A DNA stretch of 64,000 nt from assembly GCF_039537875.1 (NCBI RefSeq), contig NZ_BAABBI010000001.1, positions 744,001-808,000 on the forward strand. The letters run 5' to 3'. Shown in pieces: positions 35,206 through 43,719 of the stretch; position 1 is the first letter of the stretch; each line of letters starts with the position of its first letter. The translations under genes were made by a program, and so were the position numbers. Origin of the DNA: Corallibacter vietnamensis (GTDB lineage: Bacteria; Bacteroidota; Bacteroidia; Flavobacteriales; Flavobacteriaceae). The notes beneath the pieces are model-generated. The model did no database searches, was not told the origin of the DNA, and was given only the letters and a program-made list of their open reading frames with translations.

Positions 35206-36434
35206 TGCCACAAAAACCATCATATCACATATCATTTTTATGGCTGCTTTTATTATGCAGTACCTTGACGTTTTCTCAAAGTAAAAAACAACAAGAATTA
35301 GAAGAGCGTCGTCAGGAACTTCGTAAAGAAATCCAGCAAATTAATGAGTTGCTTTTTGCAAATAAAACCAAGCAAAAATCGCAAACGTCACTTATTGAAG
35401 ACTTAAACTATAAGGTAAATGTGCGTAAAAACTTGATTAAGGTTACCAATCAACAAGCCAATTTATTAACTCGAGAGATTAATACCAATCAAAATAAAAT
35501 AACCGAGTTACGTGACGAACTAAAAACATTAAAGGATAATTATGCAAAAATGATTCTCACGTCATATAAAAGTAAAAGTGAGCAAAGCCGAATAATGTTT
35601 TTATTATCATCAACAAACTTTAAGCAAGCTTATAAGCGTATTCAGTATATTAATCAATATGCCAATTACCAAAAAGAGCAAGGCGAAATGATTAAAACCA
35701 AAACAGCCGAGCTTCAAGCCACTAACCAAGCGCTTTTAAAACAAAAAGAAGACAAGCAAAAGCTTATAGAAGAAAACCGTGTGGCGCAACGTCAATTAGA
35801 AAGTGAGTTAAAGCAGCATGAAAGCCTTATGGCATCTATTAAAAAGAATTTAAGTAATTACACCGCTCAAATTCGTGAAAAGCAACAAGAAGCTGATAGA
35901 ATAGACCGAGAGATAGAAAAAATAATTAGAGATGCTATAGCAGCTTCTAATAAAAAAGCTGGAAAAGCCTCAACATCGTCAAGTAATTTTGCCTTAACAC
36001 CAGAAGATAAAGTACTAGCAAGTAATTTTGTAGCGAGTAAGGGCAAATTACCATGGCCTGTAGAAAAGGGAATTGTTACTGTACGCTATGGGAAACAACC
36101 ATCGCCTATTGTACCAACCGTTATGATACAAAGTAGTGGTGTGCGTATTGCTACCGAAAAAAATGCCAAAGCACGCGCTGTTTTTAAAGGTAAAGTAATG
36201 CGTGTTCAGGCAATTAGGCATGGTAATTTAACCGTGATGATACAGCATGGTAATTACATTACATCGTATACAAACCTGTCTAAAGTTTATGTGAAAACAG
36301 GCGATAATATCACTACAAAACAAGACATTGGCGAAATTTTTACCAATCCAGCTGATGGAAAAACGGTATTAAGATTTAGCGTGTTTAAAGAAACCAAAAC
36401 TAAAAACCCTGCTGATTGGGTTTACAAAATGTGA
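35205..36434 (+). CDS. EnvC-like amidase activator with degenerate LytM domain
   Basis: A 409-aa secreted protein: signal peptide (1-25), two coiled-coil stretches (about 26-120 and 160-245), then an M23/LytM domain (about 270-409). The metal-binding residues of active LytM peptidases appear lost: the H-x-x-x-D site is QSSGVRI, the H-x-H region reads YTNLS rather than YAHLS, and the final LHFEV is LRFSV. This matches EnvC/NlpD-type activators that switch on periplasmic amidases at division rather than cutting peptidoglycan. It ends the TPR-DUF4292-EnvC set. Confidence 0.88.
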   Translation: MPQKPSYHISFLWLLLLCSTLTFSQSKKQQELEERRQELRKEIQQINELLFANKTKQKSQTSLIEDLNYKVNVRKNLIKVTNQQANLLTREINTNQNKITELRDELKTLKDNYAKMILTSYKSKSEQSRIMFLLSSTNFKQAYKRIQYINQYANYQKEQGEMIKTKTAELQATNQALLKQKEDKQKLIEENRVAQRQLESELKQHESLMASIKKNLSNYTAQIREKQQEADRIDREIEKIIRDAIAASNKKAGKASTSSSNFALTPEDKVLASNFVASKGKLPWPVEKGIVTVRYGKQPSPIVPTVMIQSSGVRIATEKNAKARAVFKGKVMRVQAIRHGNLTVMIQHGNYITSYTNLSKVYVKTGDNITTKQDIGEIFTNPADGKTVLRFSVFKETKTKNPADWVYKM

Positions 36435-36484
36435 TAGCATTTTGAAATTTAAATCAAGGGTTTACAAAATGTGATAGCATTTTG
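36418..36484 (+). repeat. 27-bp direct repeat with period 40 at the envC-like 3' end
   Basis: The same 27 bases occur at 36418-36444 and 36458-36484, the first spanning the last codons and TGA of the EnvC-like gene. Each copy contains the stem CAAAATG/CATTTTG with loop TGATAG. It looks like a partial tandem duplication that doubled a small hairpin. Confidence 0.8.
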
Positions 36485-36501
36485 TAATTAAACTAATAAA
36501 A

Positions 36502-37284
36502 ATGAAAAAACTATTACTTTCCATGAGTGTTGTAGCTATTGTTTTATTTTCAGCTTGTAGCAGTGATGATTCCGGATCAGATTTACCGCAAAACAATGCG
36601 CCTTCAGGGGCTTTAGTAAAAGTAGAAATTATCCATCCTGAAGAAAATTTTCGCACTACAACGACCTATTCATTTAATGCAGAAGGTAAAGTTGTAAACG
36701 CAATTGAAGAGGGATGGAGTGCATCACAATATTTACGTGCTATTTACACATATTTTTATAATTCAAATGGACAAATTCGGATGCTCTCTATTATGGTTGA
36801 TGGTAGTACTGAATATACTGAATTTATCTATACGGATGGTTTGATTACGTCATCAGAGAGACATTCTATTAGTGGTAATGTTTCACGCACCGTTTATAAT
36901 TATAATGACGACAATCAATTAATAAATAAGCATTTTTTTAATTCTGATAACGAGGAATATGCTATGTCAAATTTTTCATTTGATGTAAACGGCAATATTG
37001 AAAGTAGGCATGAAGAAAGAAATTTTGGTGCCGAAATTATAGATTATACTTTTGAGTATGATACTTATAATAACCCTCTTAAGACACCTTTTGAAAACCA
37101 AGAGATGAATAAAATTGTAGGGCATAGTTTTAATAATATTACTAAATCTATCCGTTCAGATGATTTTTTAACGAGTGAAGTCAACATTGAATATACTTAC
37201 AACGAGGCCGGTTATCCTTTAACATCAAAAGAATACTCAAATGGTGATTTGTTAGTGGAAGTAACTTATACTTATCAAGAATAA
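36502..37284 (+). CDS. Lipoprotein with YD-like repeats
   Basis: A 260-aa lipoprotein. The signal peptide ends in a lipobox FSACSSDDSG with Cys19. The mature part is built of short repeats such as YNSNGQ, YNDDNQ, FDVNGN, YDTYNN and YNEAGY, which resemble YD/RHS-type or DUF4595-like beta repeats of surface lipoproteins. The SSDDSG tail after the Cys is acidic, like the export signal of surface-exposed Bacteroidota lipoproteins. Function unknown. It follows the duplicated hairpin with no close downstream partner; the thioesterase gene converges on it. Confidence 0.7.
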   Translation: MKKLLLSMSVVAIVLFSACSSDDSGSDLPQNNAPSGALVKVEIIHPEENFRTTTTYSFNAEGKVVNAIEEGWSASQYLRAIYTYFYNSNGQIRMLSIMVDGSTEYTEFIYTDGLITSSERHSISGNVSRTVYNYNDDNQLINKHFFNSDNEEYAMSNFSFDVNGNIESRHEERNFGAEIIDYTFEYDTYNNPLKTPFENQEMNKIVGHSFNNITKSIRSDDFLTSEVNIEYTYNEAGYPLTSKEYSNGDLLVEVTYTYQE

Positions 37285-37292
37285 CTTTAACT

Positions 37293-37805
37293 TTACTCAA
37301 ACAACGCTTTCAGTTCTGTTGCGTCATTAGCCTTCATTTTTCCAGCCAATACCAAACTTAATTGTTTACGGCGTAGAGCACCTTCAAAACGTGTTTTTTC
37401 TAATGATGTTTCAGGTGTTAATTCTGGTATAGAAACTGGGCGTCCGGTTTCATCTACAGCAACAAAGGTATAAATGGCTTCATTGGCCTGCGTACGTTCA
37501 CCAGATTCGCGGTCTTCAATCCAAACGTCTAAAAAAACTTCCATAGAGGTTTTAAACGCACGAGAAACCTTGGCTTCTATAGTTACCACACTTCCTAAAG
37601 GTACTGAACGATTAAACGCTACATGGTTTACAGATGCTGTTACAACAATTCTACGACTATGACGTCTTGCTGCAATACTAGCAGCACGATCCATTCGGGC
37701 TAAAAGTTCACCTCCAAATAAGTTGTTTAATGGGTTGGTTTCACTTGGCAATACCAAGTCAGTCATAGTTGTTTTAGATTGTTCTGGCGTTTTTGCAGTC
37801 ATCAC
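37293..37805 (-). CDS. Acyl-CoA thioesterase (hotdog fold)
   Basis: A 170-aa hotdog-fold enzyme of the YciA/acyl-CoA hydrolase group. The core LVLPSETNPLNNLFGGELLARMDRAASIAARRHS contains the active-site Asn/Asp-Gly region and the long central helix; VTASVNHVAFNRSVPLGSVVTIEAKV and the acidic VWIEDRESGERT follow. It hydrolyses acyl-CoAs to acids and CoA in the cytoplasm. Start ATG 37805 gives a typical length. It is alone on its strand between two convergent or divergent neighbours. Confidence 0.9.
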   Translation of the reverse strand: MMTAKTPEQSKTTMTDLVLPSETNPLNNLFGGELLARMDRAASIAARRHSRRIVVTASVNHVAFNRSVPLGSVVTIEAKVSRAFKTSMEVFLDVWIEDRESGERTQANEAIYTFVAVDETGRPVSIPELTPETSLEKTRFEGALRRKQLSLVLAGKMKANDATELKALFE

Positions 37806-37891
37806 TTATGTTTTAAAATGCACTGCAAAGGTAAATCGTAATTTTAGATTTCTGACTACATTTTAAGAATTCTTTAGATAAAGAAGGTTTC

Positions 37892-38830
37892 TTAATCTAG
37901 TTTTTTAACCAACAACCAAGCGTCCTTGCTTTGTGTTTTTTTAATAGTACGTAAAGCTTCTAAAGATGCTAACCTGTCTTCATAGCTGGCATAAACGACT
38001 TGATGTAATCCATATTTGTTTACACCTATTTTTCTGGCATCAAAACCTTTTGCTTTTAGTTCAGCTACTTTTTTATCACTATTTTCTTCTACACGAAATG
38101 CACCTGCAATAATATGATACATGCCGTATTGTTTTTTAACGTTTAGCGTTACTGCTGGTAACGGGTTGTCAATAACAAAAGTTGCTTCTTGAATTTTACT
38201 TTCCAATTGTTGGTTAGCCTCTTCTTGAGCAAGCGAATTATGTTGGTTAATAGTTTTAACGTAATAATTTGATGCTAAAAACCCGCCTAAAGTTAATGCA
38301 ACAACAGCTACAGCAGCATACTTTAAGTAAGGTCGCGCTTTACGTTTTTCTGGTGTTACTGTAATAGGCACCACATTTTCTATAGTCTCAACCGTTTCTT
38401 TATAAACTTCGCGTGTAACAGTTGGAGTTACAAATTGCGATAAACCAAAGGCATCGGTTAGGTAGTTTAAATGATAAGAAGGTTCAAAAAGAATTTTACC
38501 TTCATTGTTTAATGATAATTCACCAATAGCATCAAACGAAATAGTTTCGCCTTCTGTTAAGTATGATTTTAAAGCTTTTACGCGCTTTTGAATTTTTTTT
38601 GATGCAACTTCAAAAGGAATTTTTTCTACATCAGCAATGTAATGTGCTAAAATACCGTCGTTTTTTTGAATCTGCTCATTAAATGATAGACGCTTTTTTG
38701 GTGGATAAAAAGCATTAGTAGATTCATGAATGGTTGCAGATACTCGTTGTGTTAAAAACGAACCAAATTCAGGCACAGTAACACATTCGTAACGGTATAG
38801 TAAATCGCTTATGTAGGTTTCTAATTGCAT
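37892..38830 (-). CDS. HU-like (CCDC81-type) and SPOR domain membrane protein
   Basis: A 312-aa protein. The N-terminal ~130 residues look like the bacterial CCDC81-type HU domain (LETYISDLLYRYECVTVPEFGSFLTQRVSA). A basic stretch and one TM segment (about 166-190) follow, then a C-terminal SPOR domain (about 232-312, YHIIAGAFRVEENSDKKVAELKAKGFDAR), which binds denuded peptidoglycan at division sites. The topology puts the HU part in the cytoplasm and SPOR in the periplasm, so it could tie cytoplasmic structures to the septum. A -7 box TAACTTTG lies 5 bases before the ATG. Confidence 0.88.
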   Translation of the reverse strand: MQLETYISDLLYRYECVTVPEFGSFLTQRVSATIHESTNAFYPPKKRLSFNEQIQKNDGILAHYIADVEKIPFEVASKKIQKRVKALKSYLTEGETISFDAIGELSLNNEGKILFEPSYHLNYLTDAFGLSQFVTPTVTREVYKETVETIENVVPITVTPEKRKARPYLKYAAVAVVALTLGGFLASNYYVKTINQHNSLAQEEANQQLESKIQEATFVIDNPLPAVTLNVKKQYGMYHIIAGAFRVEENSDKKVAELKAKGFDARKIGVNKYGLHQVVYASYEDRLASLEALRTIKKTQSKDAWLLVKKLD

Positions 38831-38835
38831 AAAAA

Positions 38836-38843
38836 CAAAGTTA
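38836..38843 (-). promoter_or_regulatory. -7 element placed 5 bases before the HU/SPOR start
   Basis: Minus-strand TAACTTTG, then TTTTT, then ATG. Transcription would start at or within a few bases of the start codon, so the message may be leaderless. Confidence 0.5.
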
Positions 38844-38934
38844 GAATTTTTTGCTTTGTAATAAAATTACACATAATTTTTTTATTAACATCATAAAAAT
38901 TAGTTTCTTGTAGCTTATATATCAGTGACATACC

Positions 38935-40038
38935 ATGACCGAGCAAGACTTAATTTATACGTTAGCACTTCAACATGTATCAAAAATAGGTGATTTAACT
39001 GCTAAAAAATTGATTCAACATTGTGGATCTCCCGAAGCTGTTTTAAAAGAAAAGAAAGCAAATTTGCTTAAAATTGATGGCATCGGCACAAGTACAATTA
39101 GTGATCTTTTTGGAGCATATCATATGACTGCTGCTGAAAACGAAATTCAATTTATAAAAGAGAACGATATTTCTGTCTCGTATTTTATGGATAGTGATTA
39201 CCCAGAAAAGCTGAAACATTGTATTGATGGTCCAATTCTCTTGTTTCAATCAGGAAATATTAATCTTAAAAATCAGCGTATCATTAGTATTGTTGGTGCC
39301 AGAAAAATTACAGTTAATGGTGTTGCCTTTTGTAAAAAATTGGTAGAACAATTAGCGCCTTTTAACCCGGTAATTGTTTCTGGTTTTGCTTATGGTACTG
39401 ATATTACTGCTCAAAAATCAGCAATAGATCACAACTTGCAAACTATAGGCTGTTTAGCTCACGGATTAAACGAAGTTTACCCTAAAACACATAAAAAATA
39501 CATGGCTGATGTAGAAAAACATGGCGGGTTTTTTACAGATTTTTGGAGCACATCAAATTTTGATAGAAAAAACTTTTTAAAACGAAACCGCATTATTGCT
39601 GGTTTAAGCGAAGCAACCATTGTGATAGAATCGGCTGAAAAAGGCGGAAGTCTTGTTACGGCTGATATTGCTAATTCTTACAATAGAGATGTGTTTGCTG
39701 TTCCTGGACGTATTACAGATACTCAAAGCGTAGGATGTAATAATTTAATTAAATTTCAAAAAGCACACTTATTATCAAATCCATTAGATATTCCGTATAT
39801 GCTTAATTGGGAATTAGAAGAAGAGAAACAACCTACGGTGCAAAAACAACTTTTTGTAGAGCTTGAAGAAGAAGAAAAGCAAATCTATAATTATTTAAAA
39901 GGGCATGATAAACAAATGCTAGATGTAATAGCATTAGATTGTAACATGCCCATTTATAAGCTTGCAAGTATATTACTTAATATGGAATTAAAAGGTGTTG
40001 TTAGGCCGCTGCCAGGAAAATTATTTGAGGTTATTTAG
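38935..40038 (+). CDS. dprA: DNA-processing protein DprA
   Basis: A 367-aa protein that loads RecA onto incoming single-stranded DNA in transformation. In order: an N-terminal SAM/helix-hairpin-helix region (VSKIGDLTAKKLIQHCGSPEAVL), the Rossmann core (IISIVGARKITVNG, VSGFAYGTDITAQKSA, GCLAHGLNEVYPKTHKK), SEATIVIESAEKGGSLVTADIA, and a C-terminal winged helix (about 300-365). Length is typical. It diverges from the HU/SPOR gene; its 3' end overlaps the small membrane-protein gene on the other strand by 8 bases. Confidence 0.96.
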   Translation: MTEQDLIYTLALQHVSKIGDLTAKKLIQHCGSPEAVLKEKKANLLKIDGIGTSTISDLFGAYHMTAAENEIQFIKENDISVSYFMDSDYPEKLKHCIDGPILLFQSGNINLKNQRIISIVGARKITVNGVAFCKKLVEQLAPFNPVIVSGFAYGTDITAQKSAIDHNLQTIGCLAHGLNEVYPKTHKKYMADVEKHGGFFTDFWSTSNFDRKNFLKRNRIIAGLSEATIVIESAEKGGSLVTADIANSYNRDVFAVPGRITDTQSVGCNNLIKFQKAHLLSNPLDIPYMLNWELEEEKQPTVQKQLFVELEEEEKQIYNYLKGHDKQMLDVIALDCNMPIYKLASILLNMELKGVVRPLPGKLFEVI

Positions 40039-40198
40039 ATTTTTTAATCAAACGAAATAATGATATTCCTGATAATAAAAAAATAACACATCCAGCAATT
40101 GCTAACCAATCAAATTTTTTTTCAGAAATGAGTCTTGAAACAATAAGAAGCAGCATGGCTACCATGTTTAAAATGGGACTCAAATAAGCTTTATTCAT
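40031..40198 (-). CDS. 55-aa membrane protein coupled to trpS
   Basis: An open frame of 55 codons on the minus strand: ATG 40198, stop TAA at 40033-40031. The protein has two hydrophobic segments (about residues 8-22 and 31-49), separated by SEKKFDW, and a basic C-terminus (RLIKKSK), as expected of a small inner-membrane hairpin protein. The ATG shares a base with the trpS stop (TAATG), which suggests translational coupling. It overlaps the dprA 3' end by 8 bases. No family recognised. Confidence 0.7.
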   Translation of the reverse strand: MNKAYLSPILNMVAMLLLIVSRLISEKKFDWLAIAGCVIFLLSGISLFRLIKKSK

Positions 40199-41166
40199 TA
40201 GTAACCAACCTTTTCTCGCACACGGTTTAAAACAGCATCAGCAACTAGTTTAGCTTTGTTAGCACCAACAGCTAACGCCTTATCTAGTTCTTCAAGGTTG
40301 TTCATATAATAGTGGTAACGCTCGCGTTGTTCAGCAAACTTTGTGATTATTAATTCAAATAAAGCTTGTTTGGCATGACCATAACCATAACCTCCTTTTT
40401 CATAATTAGATTTCATGGTTTCTACTTCACTTTCTGAAGCTAATAAACGATATAGCGCAAAGCAATTACATGTTTTCCAGTCTTTAGGATCTTCAAGTGC
40501 CGTACTATCAGTTTCTATAGACATAACTTGCTTACGTAGTTTTTTATCATCTAAAAAGATGTTGATAAAATTGCCTCTACTTTTACTCATTTTCTCACCA
40601 TCTGTTCCAGGAATAATCATGATGTTATCATCTACTTTTCCTTCTGGTAGTACAAAAGTGTCTCCCATTTTTGCATGAAAACGTGTAGCAACATCACGTG
40701 TCATTTCAATATGTTGTAATTGATCTTTACCAACAGGAATTATATCAGCATCGTATAGCAATATATCTGCAGCCATAAGCATTGGATATGTGAATAACCC
40801 AGCGTTTACATCAGATAATCTGTCGGCTTTATCTTTAAAGCTATGAGCTAATGTTAATCGTTGATAAGGAAAGAAACAGCTTAAATACCATGATAATTCA
40901 GTTACTTGAGGAATATCACTTTGTCTGTAAAACACGGTTTTATCAACATCAAGGCCAAATGCTAACCATGTTGCAGCTACAGAATAGGTGTTTGCTCGTA
41001 ATTCTGCAGCATCTTTTATCTGGGTAAGTGTATGCAGATTTGCGATAAATAAATAAGAATCATTTTCTGGATTATTAGCCATTTCAATTGCTGGAATGAT
41101 TGCTCCTAAAATATTTCCTAAATGTGGTGTTCCTGTGCTTTGTATGCCTGTTAGTATTCTTGCCAT
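40198..41166 (-). CDS. trpS: Tryptophanyl-tRNA synthetase
   Basis: A 322-aa class I aminoacyl-tRNA synthetase. The HIGH-equivalent is TGTPHLGNILG (residues 11-21) and the KMSKS loop is GEKMSKSRGN (about residue 195); the Trp pocket region includes ADILLYDADIIPVGKDQLQH. It charges tRNA-Trp. A promoter with both boxes lies upstream on the minus strand (41242-41212). Its stop overlaps the start of the 55-aa membrane-protein gene. Confidence 0.96.
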   Translation of the reverse strand: MARILTGIQSTGTPHLGNILGAIIPAIEMANNPENDSYLFIANLHTLTQIKDAAELRANTYSVAATWLAFGLDVDKTVFYRQSDIPQVTELSWYLSCFFPYQRLTLAHSFKDKADRLSDVNAGLFTYPMLMAADILLYDADIIPVGKDQLQHIEMTRDVATRFHAKMGDTFVLPEGKVDDNIMIIPGTDGEKMSKSRGNFINIFLDDKKLRKQVMSIETDSTALEDPKDWKTCNCFALYRLLASESEVETMKSNYEKGGYGYGHAKQALFELIITKFAEQRERYHYYMNNLEELDKALAVGANKAKLVADAVLNRVREKVGY

Positions 41167-41211
41167 AGTATGCCCTGTAAAATGGGAATCTTTTTTAATT
41201 AAACATTACAG

Positions 41212-41242
41212 CAAAGGTAATTTTTTTACTACAATAGCTCAA
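41212..41242 (-). promoter_or_regulatory. Promoter of trpS
   Basis: Minus strand: TTG (41242-41240), 20 bases, TACCTTTG (41219-41212), 45 bases before the trpS ATG. Both boxes and spacing match the Bacteroidota consensus. Confidence 0.65.
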
Positions 41243-41252
41243 TTTATTTAGT

Positions 41253-41260
41253 TAGTTTTG
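41253..41260 (+). promoter_or_regulatory. -7 element placed 5 bases before plsC
   Basis: TAGTTTTG, then TTTTT, then ATG at 41266: the same spacing as at the HU/SPOR gene. A leaderless or near-leaderless transcript is likely. Confidence 0.5.
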
Positions 41261-41265
41261 TTTTT

Positions 41266-42006
41266 ATGAAAGTATTTAAATATCTGTTCTGGATCCTATA
41301 TCGTATTTGGTTCTATATACTTGTTGCTTTACCAATTCTTATTTTATTTCCAGTTTTATTGTTGTCAATTTTAAAAGAATCGTGGTATCCTTTCTTTTTT
41401 AAATTAGCACGTTTTTGGGCGCGATTTATTTTAATTGGTATGGGATTTCGCTACAAGATAGTTAGAGAAGAAACTCCTGATCCTAAAAAGAGTTATATGT
41501 TTATTGCTAATCATACATCAATGACAGATATTATGTTAATGCTTGTTTCGGTTAAAAACCCTTATGTGTTTGTTGGTAAGCAAGAGTTAGCAAAAATACC
41601 CTTGTTTGGCTTTTTTTATAAACGTACATGTATTTTGGTTGATAGAAGCTCTGAAAAAAGTAGAAAAGCTGTTTTTTTAAGAGCTCAAAGACGATTAAAA
41701 CAAGGTTTGAGTATTTGTATTTTTCCTGAAGGAGGCGTTCCTGATGACGAATCAGTTATTTTAGATACATTTAAAGATGGTGCTTTTAGGTTAGCAATTA
41801 ATCATCAAATTCCTATTGTGCCTTTAACATTTTATGATAATAAAAAACGATTTTCATTTTCGTTTTTTAGTGGTGGTCCTGGAAAAATGCGCGTTAAAAT
41901 TCATCGTTTTTTAAGCACTGAAGGATTAACAACACAGGCTACAAAACTATTAAATAACCAAGCGAGAAGTATTATTTTAAATGCGTTAGAAAACGATTTA
42001 AAATAA
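41266..42006 (+). CDS. plsC: 1-acyl-sn-glycerol-3-phosphate acyltransferase
   Basis: A 246-aa membrane-bound acyltransferase. An N-terminal hydrophobic segment (about residues 8-36) is followed by the catalytic H-x4-D motif NHTSMTDI, the phosphate-binding FPEGGVPDDE block and IPIVPLTFYD. It acylates lysophosphatidate to phosphatidate in phospholipid synthesis. A related lyso-ornithine-lipid acyltransferase is possible. It is transcribed alone, with a terminator directly after the stop. Confidence 0.9.
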   Translation: MKVFKYLFWILYRIWFYILVALPILILFPVLLLSILKESWYPFFFKLARFWARFILIGMGFRYKIVREETPDPKKSYMFIANHTSMTDIMLMLVSVKNPYVFVGKQELAKIPLFGFFYKRTCILVDRSSEKSRKAVFLRAQRRLKQGLSICIFPEGGVPDDESVILDTFKDGAFRLAINHQIPIVPLTFYDNKKRFSFSFFSGGPGKMRVKIHRFLSTEGLTTQATKLLNNQARSIILNALENDLK

Positions 42007-42036
42007 AAAGCTACTCCTGGCATCGAGTAGCTTTTT
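42005..42036. terminator. Bidirectional terminator after plsC
   Basis: Perfect 12-bp stem AAAAAGCTACTC / GAGTAGCTTTTT with an 8-base loop. The T run on both strands suits the end of plsC and of the convergent anti-sigma gene. Confidence 0.85.
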
Positions 42037-42084
42037 AAAGGTTTTTGTCTGGGATAACAAAAACCTGTTTAACCAACCTAAAAA

Positions 42085-43719
42085 CTAAAATCTATAACTA
42101 AACCCGGTATATGCACCTATGATATAGGGTTTAAAATTGCCAGACGTATTGTCAAAAGCATTAAACTGATATTTAAATGTAGGCTCTAGGTTGAATTTAA
42201 ATTTTTCAGAAAACTTATAAATAATTCCGAAACCTAAATTACCACTAAAGCTCATATCATTAATGTTATTAGCTTCTCCTATGTATGTTTTGTACTCATC
42301 AAATTCAGAGTATACTTGATTGTCTCTTAATAGAAATGAGCTAAAACCGCCAATGATATTAAAACCAAATCGGGTATTGTTTACTAGTTTATATTGTGCT
42401 TCAAGCGGAATTTCATAGTAACTTATACGTTGACTAATAGCTGCGTTATAATTGTAAACGTCATCAACGGTTTGTACACCAAGATTATCCATGCTTAAGG
42501 CAGATAATGTTTCGTTTCCTGTAGAAAGGGTGATGTTTCGTAAAGGATTTACAGGGTTTCCAGAGCCAGGTGTTTCATAAAGAATAACACCATCTGTATC
42601 ATAACTTAAATTTAGCTTATTAAAACCAGATCTAATTGCAAATTTTTTGCTCAAAGCATAGCTTACACTAATACCATAACTTGTATTTACTTCACCACTT
42701 TTATTGTTAGATACAAACTGATTGTCTAAATGAGAGCCTTTGCCCAGAGAGTTGTAATAAACTGGAGCAATGTTTGGGTAAACTTGCCACCTGTTTTTTA
42801 GCTTTTCTTCTTTTGGTGTGTTTTTTAACTCTGCCAATGCAATAGCAGCTTCTATGGTTAATGACTCATTAATTTTTAAAGGTTTACTTAAAAGTGAATC
42901 AGCAACAGCAGTATTATTTGTTTCAGATGGAGTTTTAGTTACCGTGTTTTTGTTATAGTCAAATGTTTTTTCGGTTGTATATGTATTGTTGTTATTTGTT
43001 GTAGCCGCCGTTGTATATGAGTTTTTAGAAATGCTGGTGTCAGTGTTGTTGCCAACGTCTTTTCCGTTACTGTCAGCTATTGTTCTTTTAGAATTAGAAG
43101 AAATAACTTTGTTAGAGCGAATAGTTTGTTCCTCACTTTTACTTGACTGATTTTTTGAGCTTGAAGTTATACTGTTGTTACTCTTGCTCTTTGTTTTATT
43201 TAAATTCGTTTGTCTGTTTGCTGTTTTATCAGAATTTATAGAGGCTTTATTTTGGGTAGAGTAGCGAGCTGTTGCGTCTATTTCTTTAGTTGTTGAATTA
43301 TTAGAAACAACGGTGTTTTTGTTTTCAATAAGCGCATCTTTTACAGTGTTATTAATGCTGCTAGAAGAAGATTTTTCTTCAGAAGTAGAGTTGTTAGGTT
43401 TGGCCTCTTTCTGATTTACGGTTGTTATGGTAGTATTTTGTTTTTCAGGAATAACAGCGTTATTGTTAATCTCTGACGGTTGTTTAGCATTTGTTGTTTT
43501 GTTAGTACTTATTTGGTTGGTAATTAATACCGTGCTTATAGATACTAATAAAACGACCAATGCGGCTACTGCTGCATAGCGAAGCCAAATTGGTTTTGTT
43601 TTTGGTTCTTGTTGGTTAAGTTGATTTTGAATATTTTTCCAAACTTTAGGATTAGGAGACGCCTCAAAATCTTTCAGTTTTTCTTGAAATATTCTATCAA
43701 TATGTTTTTTATCACTCAT
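42085..43719 (-). CDS. Anti-sigma factor fused through a long linker to an outer-membrane beta-barrel
   Basis: A 544-aa protein in four parts. An N-terminal charged segment (residues 1-45, IDRIFQEKLKDFEASPNPKVWKNIQNQL) is like the cytoplasmic sigma-binding region next to ECF sigma genes. One TM helix (46-67) follows, then a disordered Asn/Ser/Thr/Lys-rich linker (about 70-290). The last part, about 310-544, is a beta-barrel domain with alternating strands and a C-terminal FSYRF that ends in Phe, as outer-membrane proteins do. This is the architecture reported for dual membrane-spanning anti-sigma factors in Bacteroides. It starts directly after the sigma gene. Confidence 0.75.
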   Translation of the reverse strand: MSDKKHIDRIFQEKLKDFEASPNPKVWKNIQNQLNQQEPKTKPIWLRYAAVAALVVLLVSISTVLITNQISTNKTTNAKQPSEINNNAVIPEKQNTTITTVNQKEAKPNNSTSEEKSSSSSINNTVKDALIENKNTVVSNNSTTKEIDATARYSTQNKASINSDKTANRQTNLNKTKSKSNNSITSSSKNQSSKSEEQTIRSNKVISSNSKRTIADSNGKDVGNNTDTSISKNSYTTAATTNNNNTYTTEKTFDYNKNTVTKTPSETNNTAVADSLLSKPLKINESLTIEAAIALAELKNTPKEEKLKNRWQVYPNIAPVYYNSLGKGSHLDNQFVSNNKSGEVNTSYGISVSYALSKKFAIRSGFNKLNLSYDTDGVILYETPGSGNPVNPLRNITLSTGNETLSALSMDNLGVQTVDDVYNYNAAISQRISYYEIPLEAQYKLVNNTRFGFNIIGGFSSFLLRDNQVYSEFDEYKTYIGEANNINDMSFSGNLGFGIIYKFSEKFKFNLEPTFKYQFNAFDNTSGNFKPYIIGAYTGFSYRF

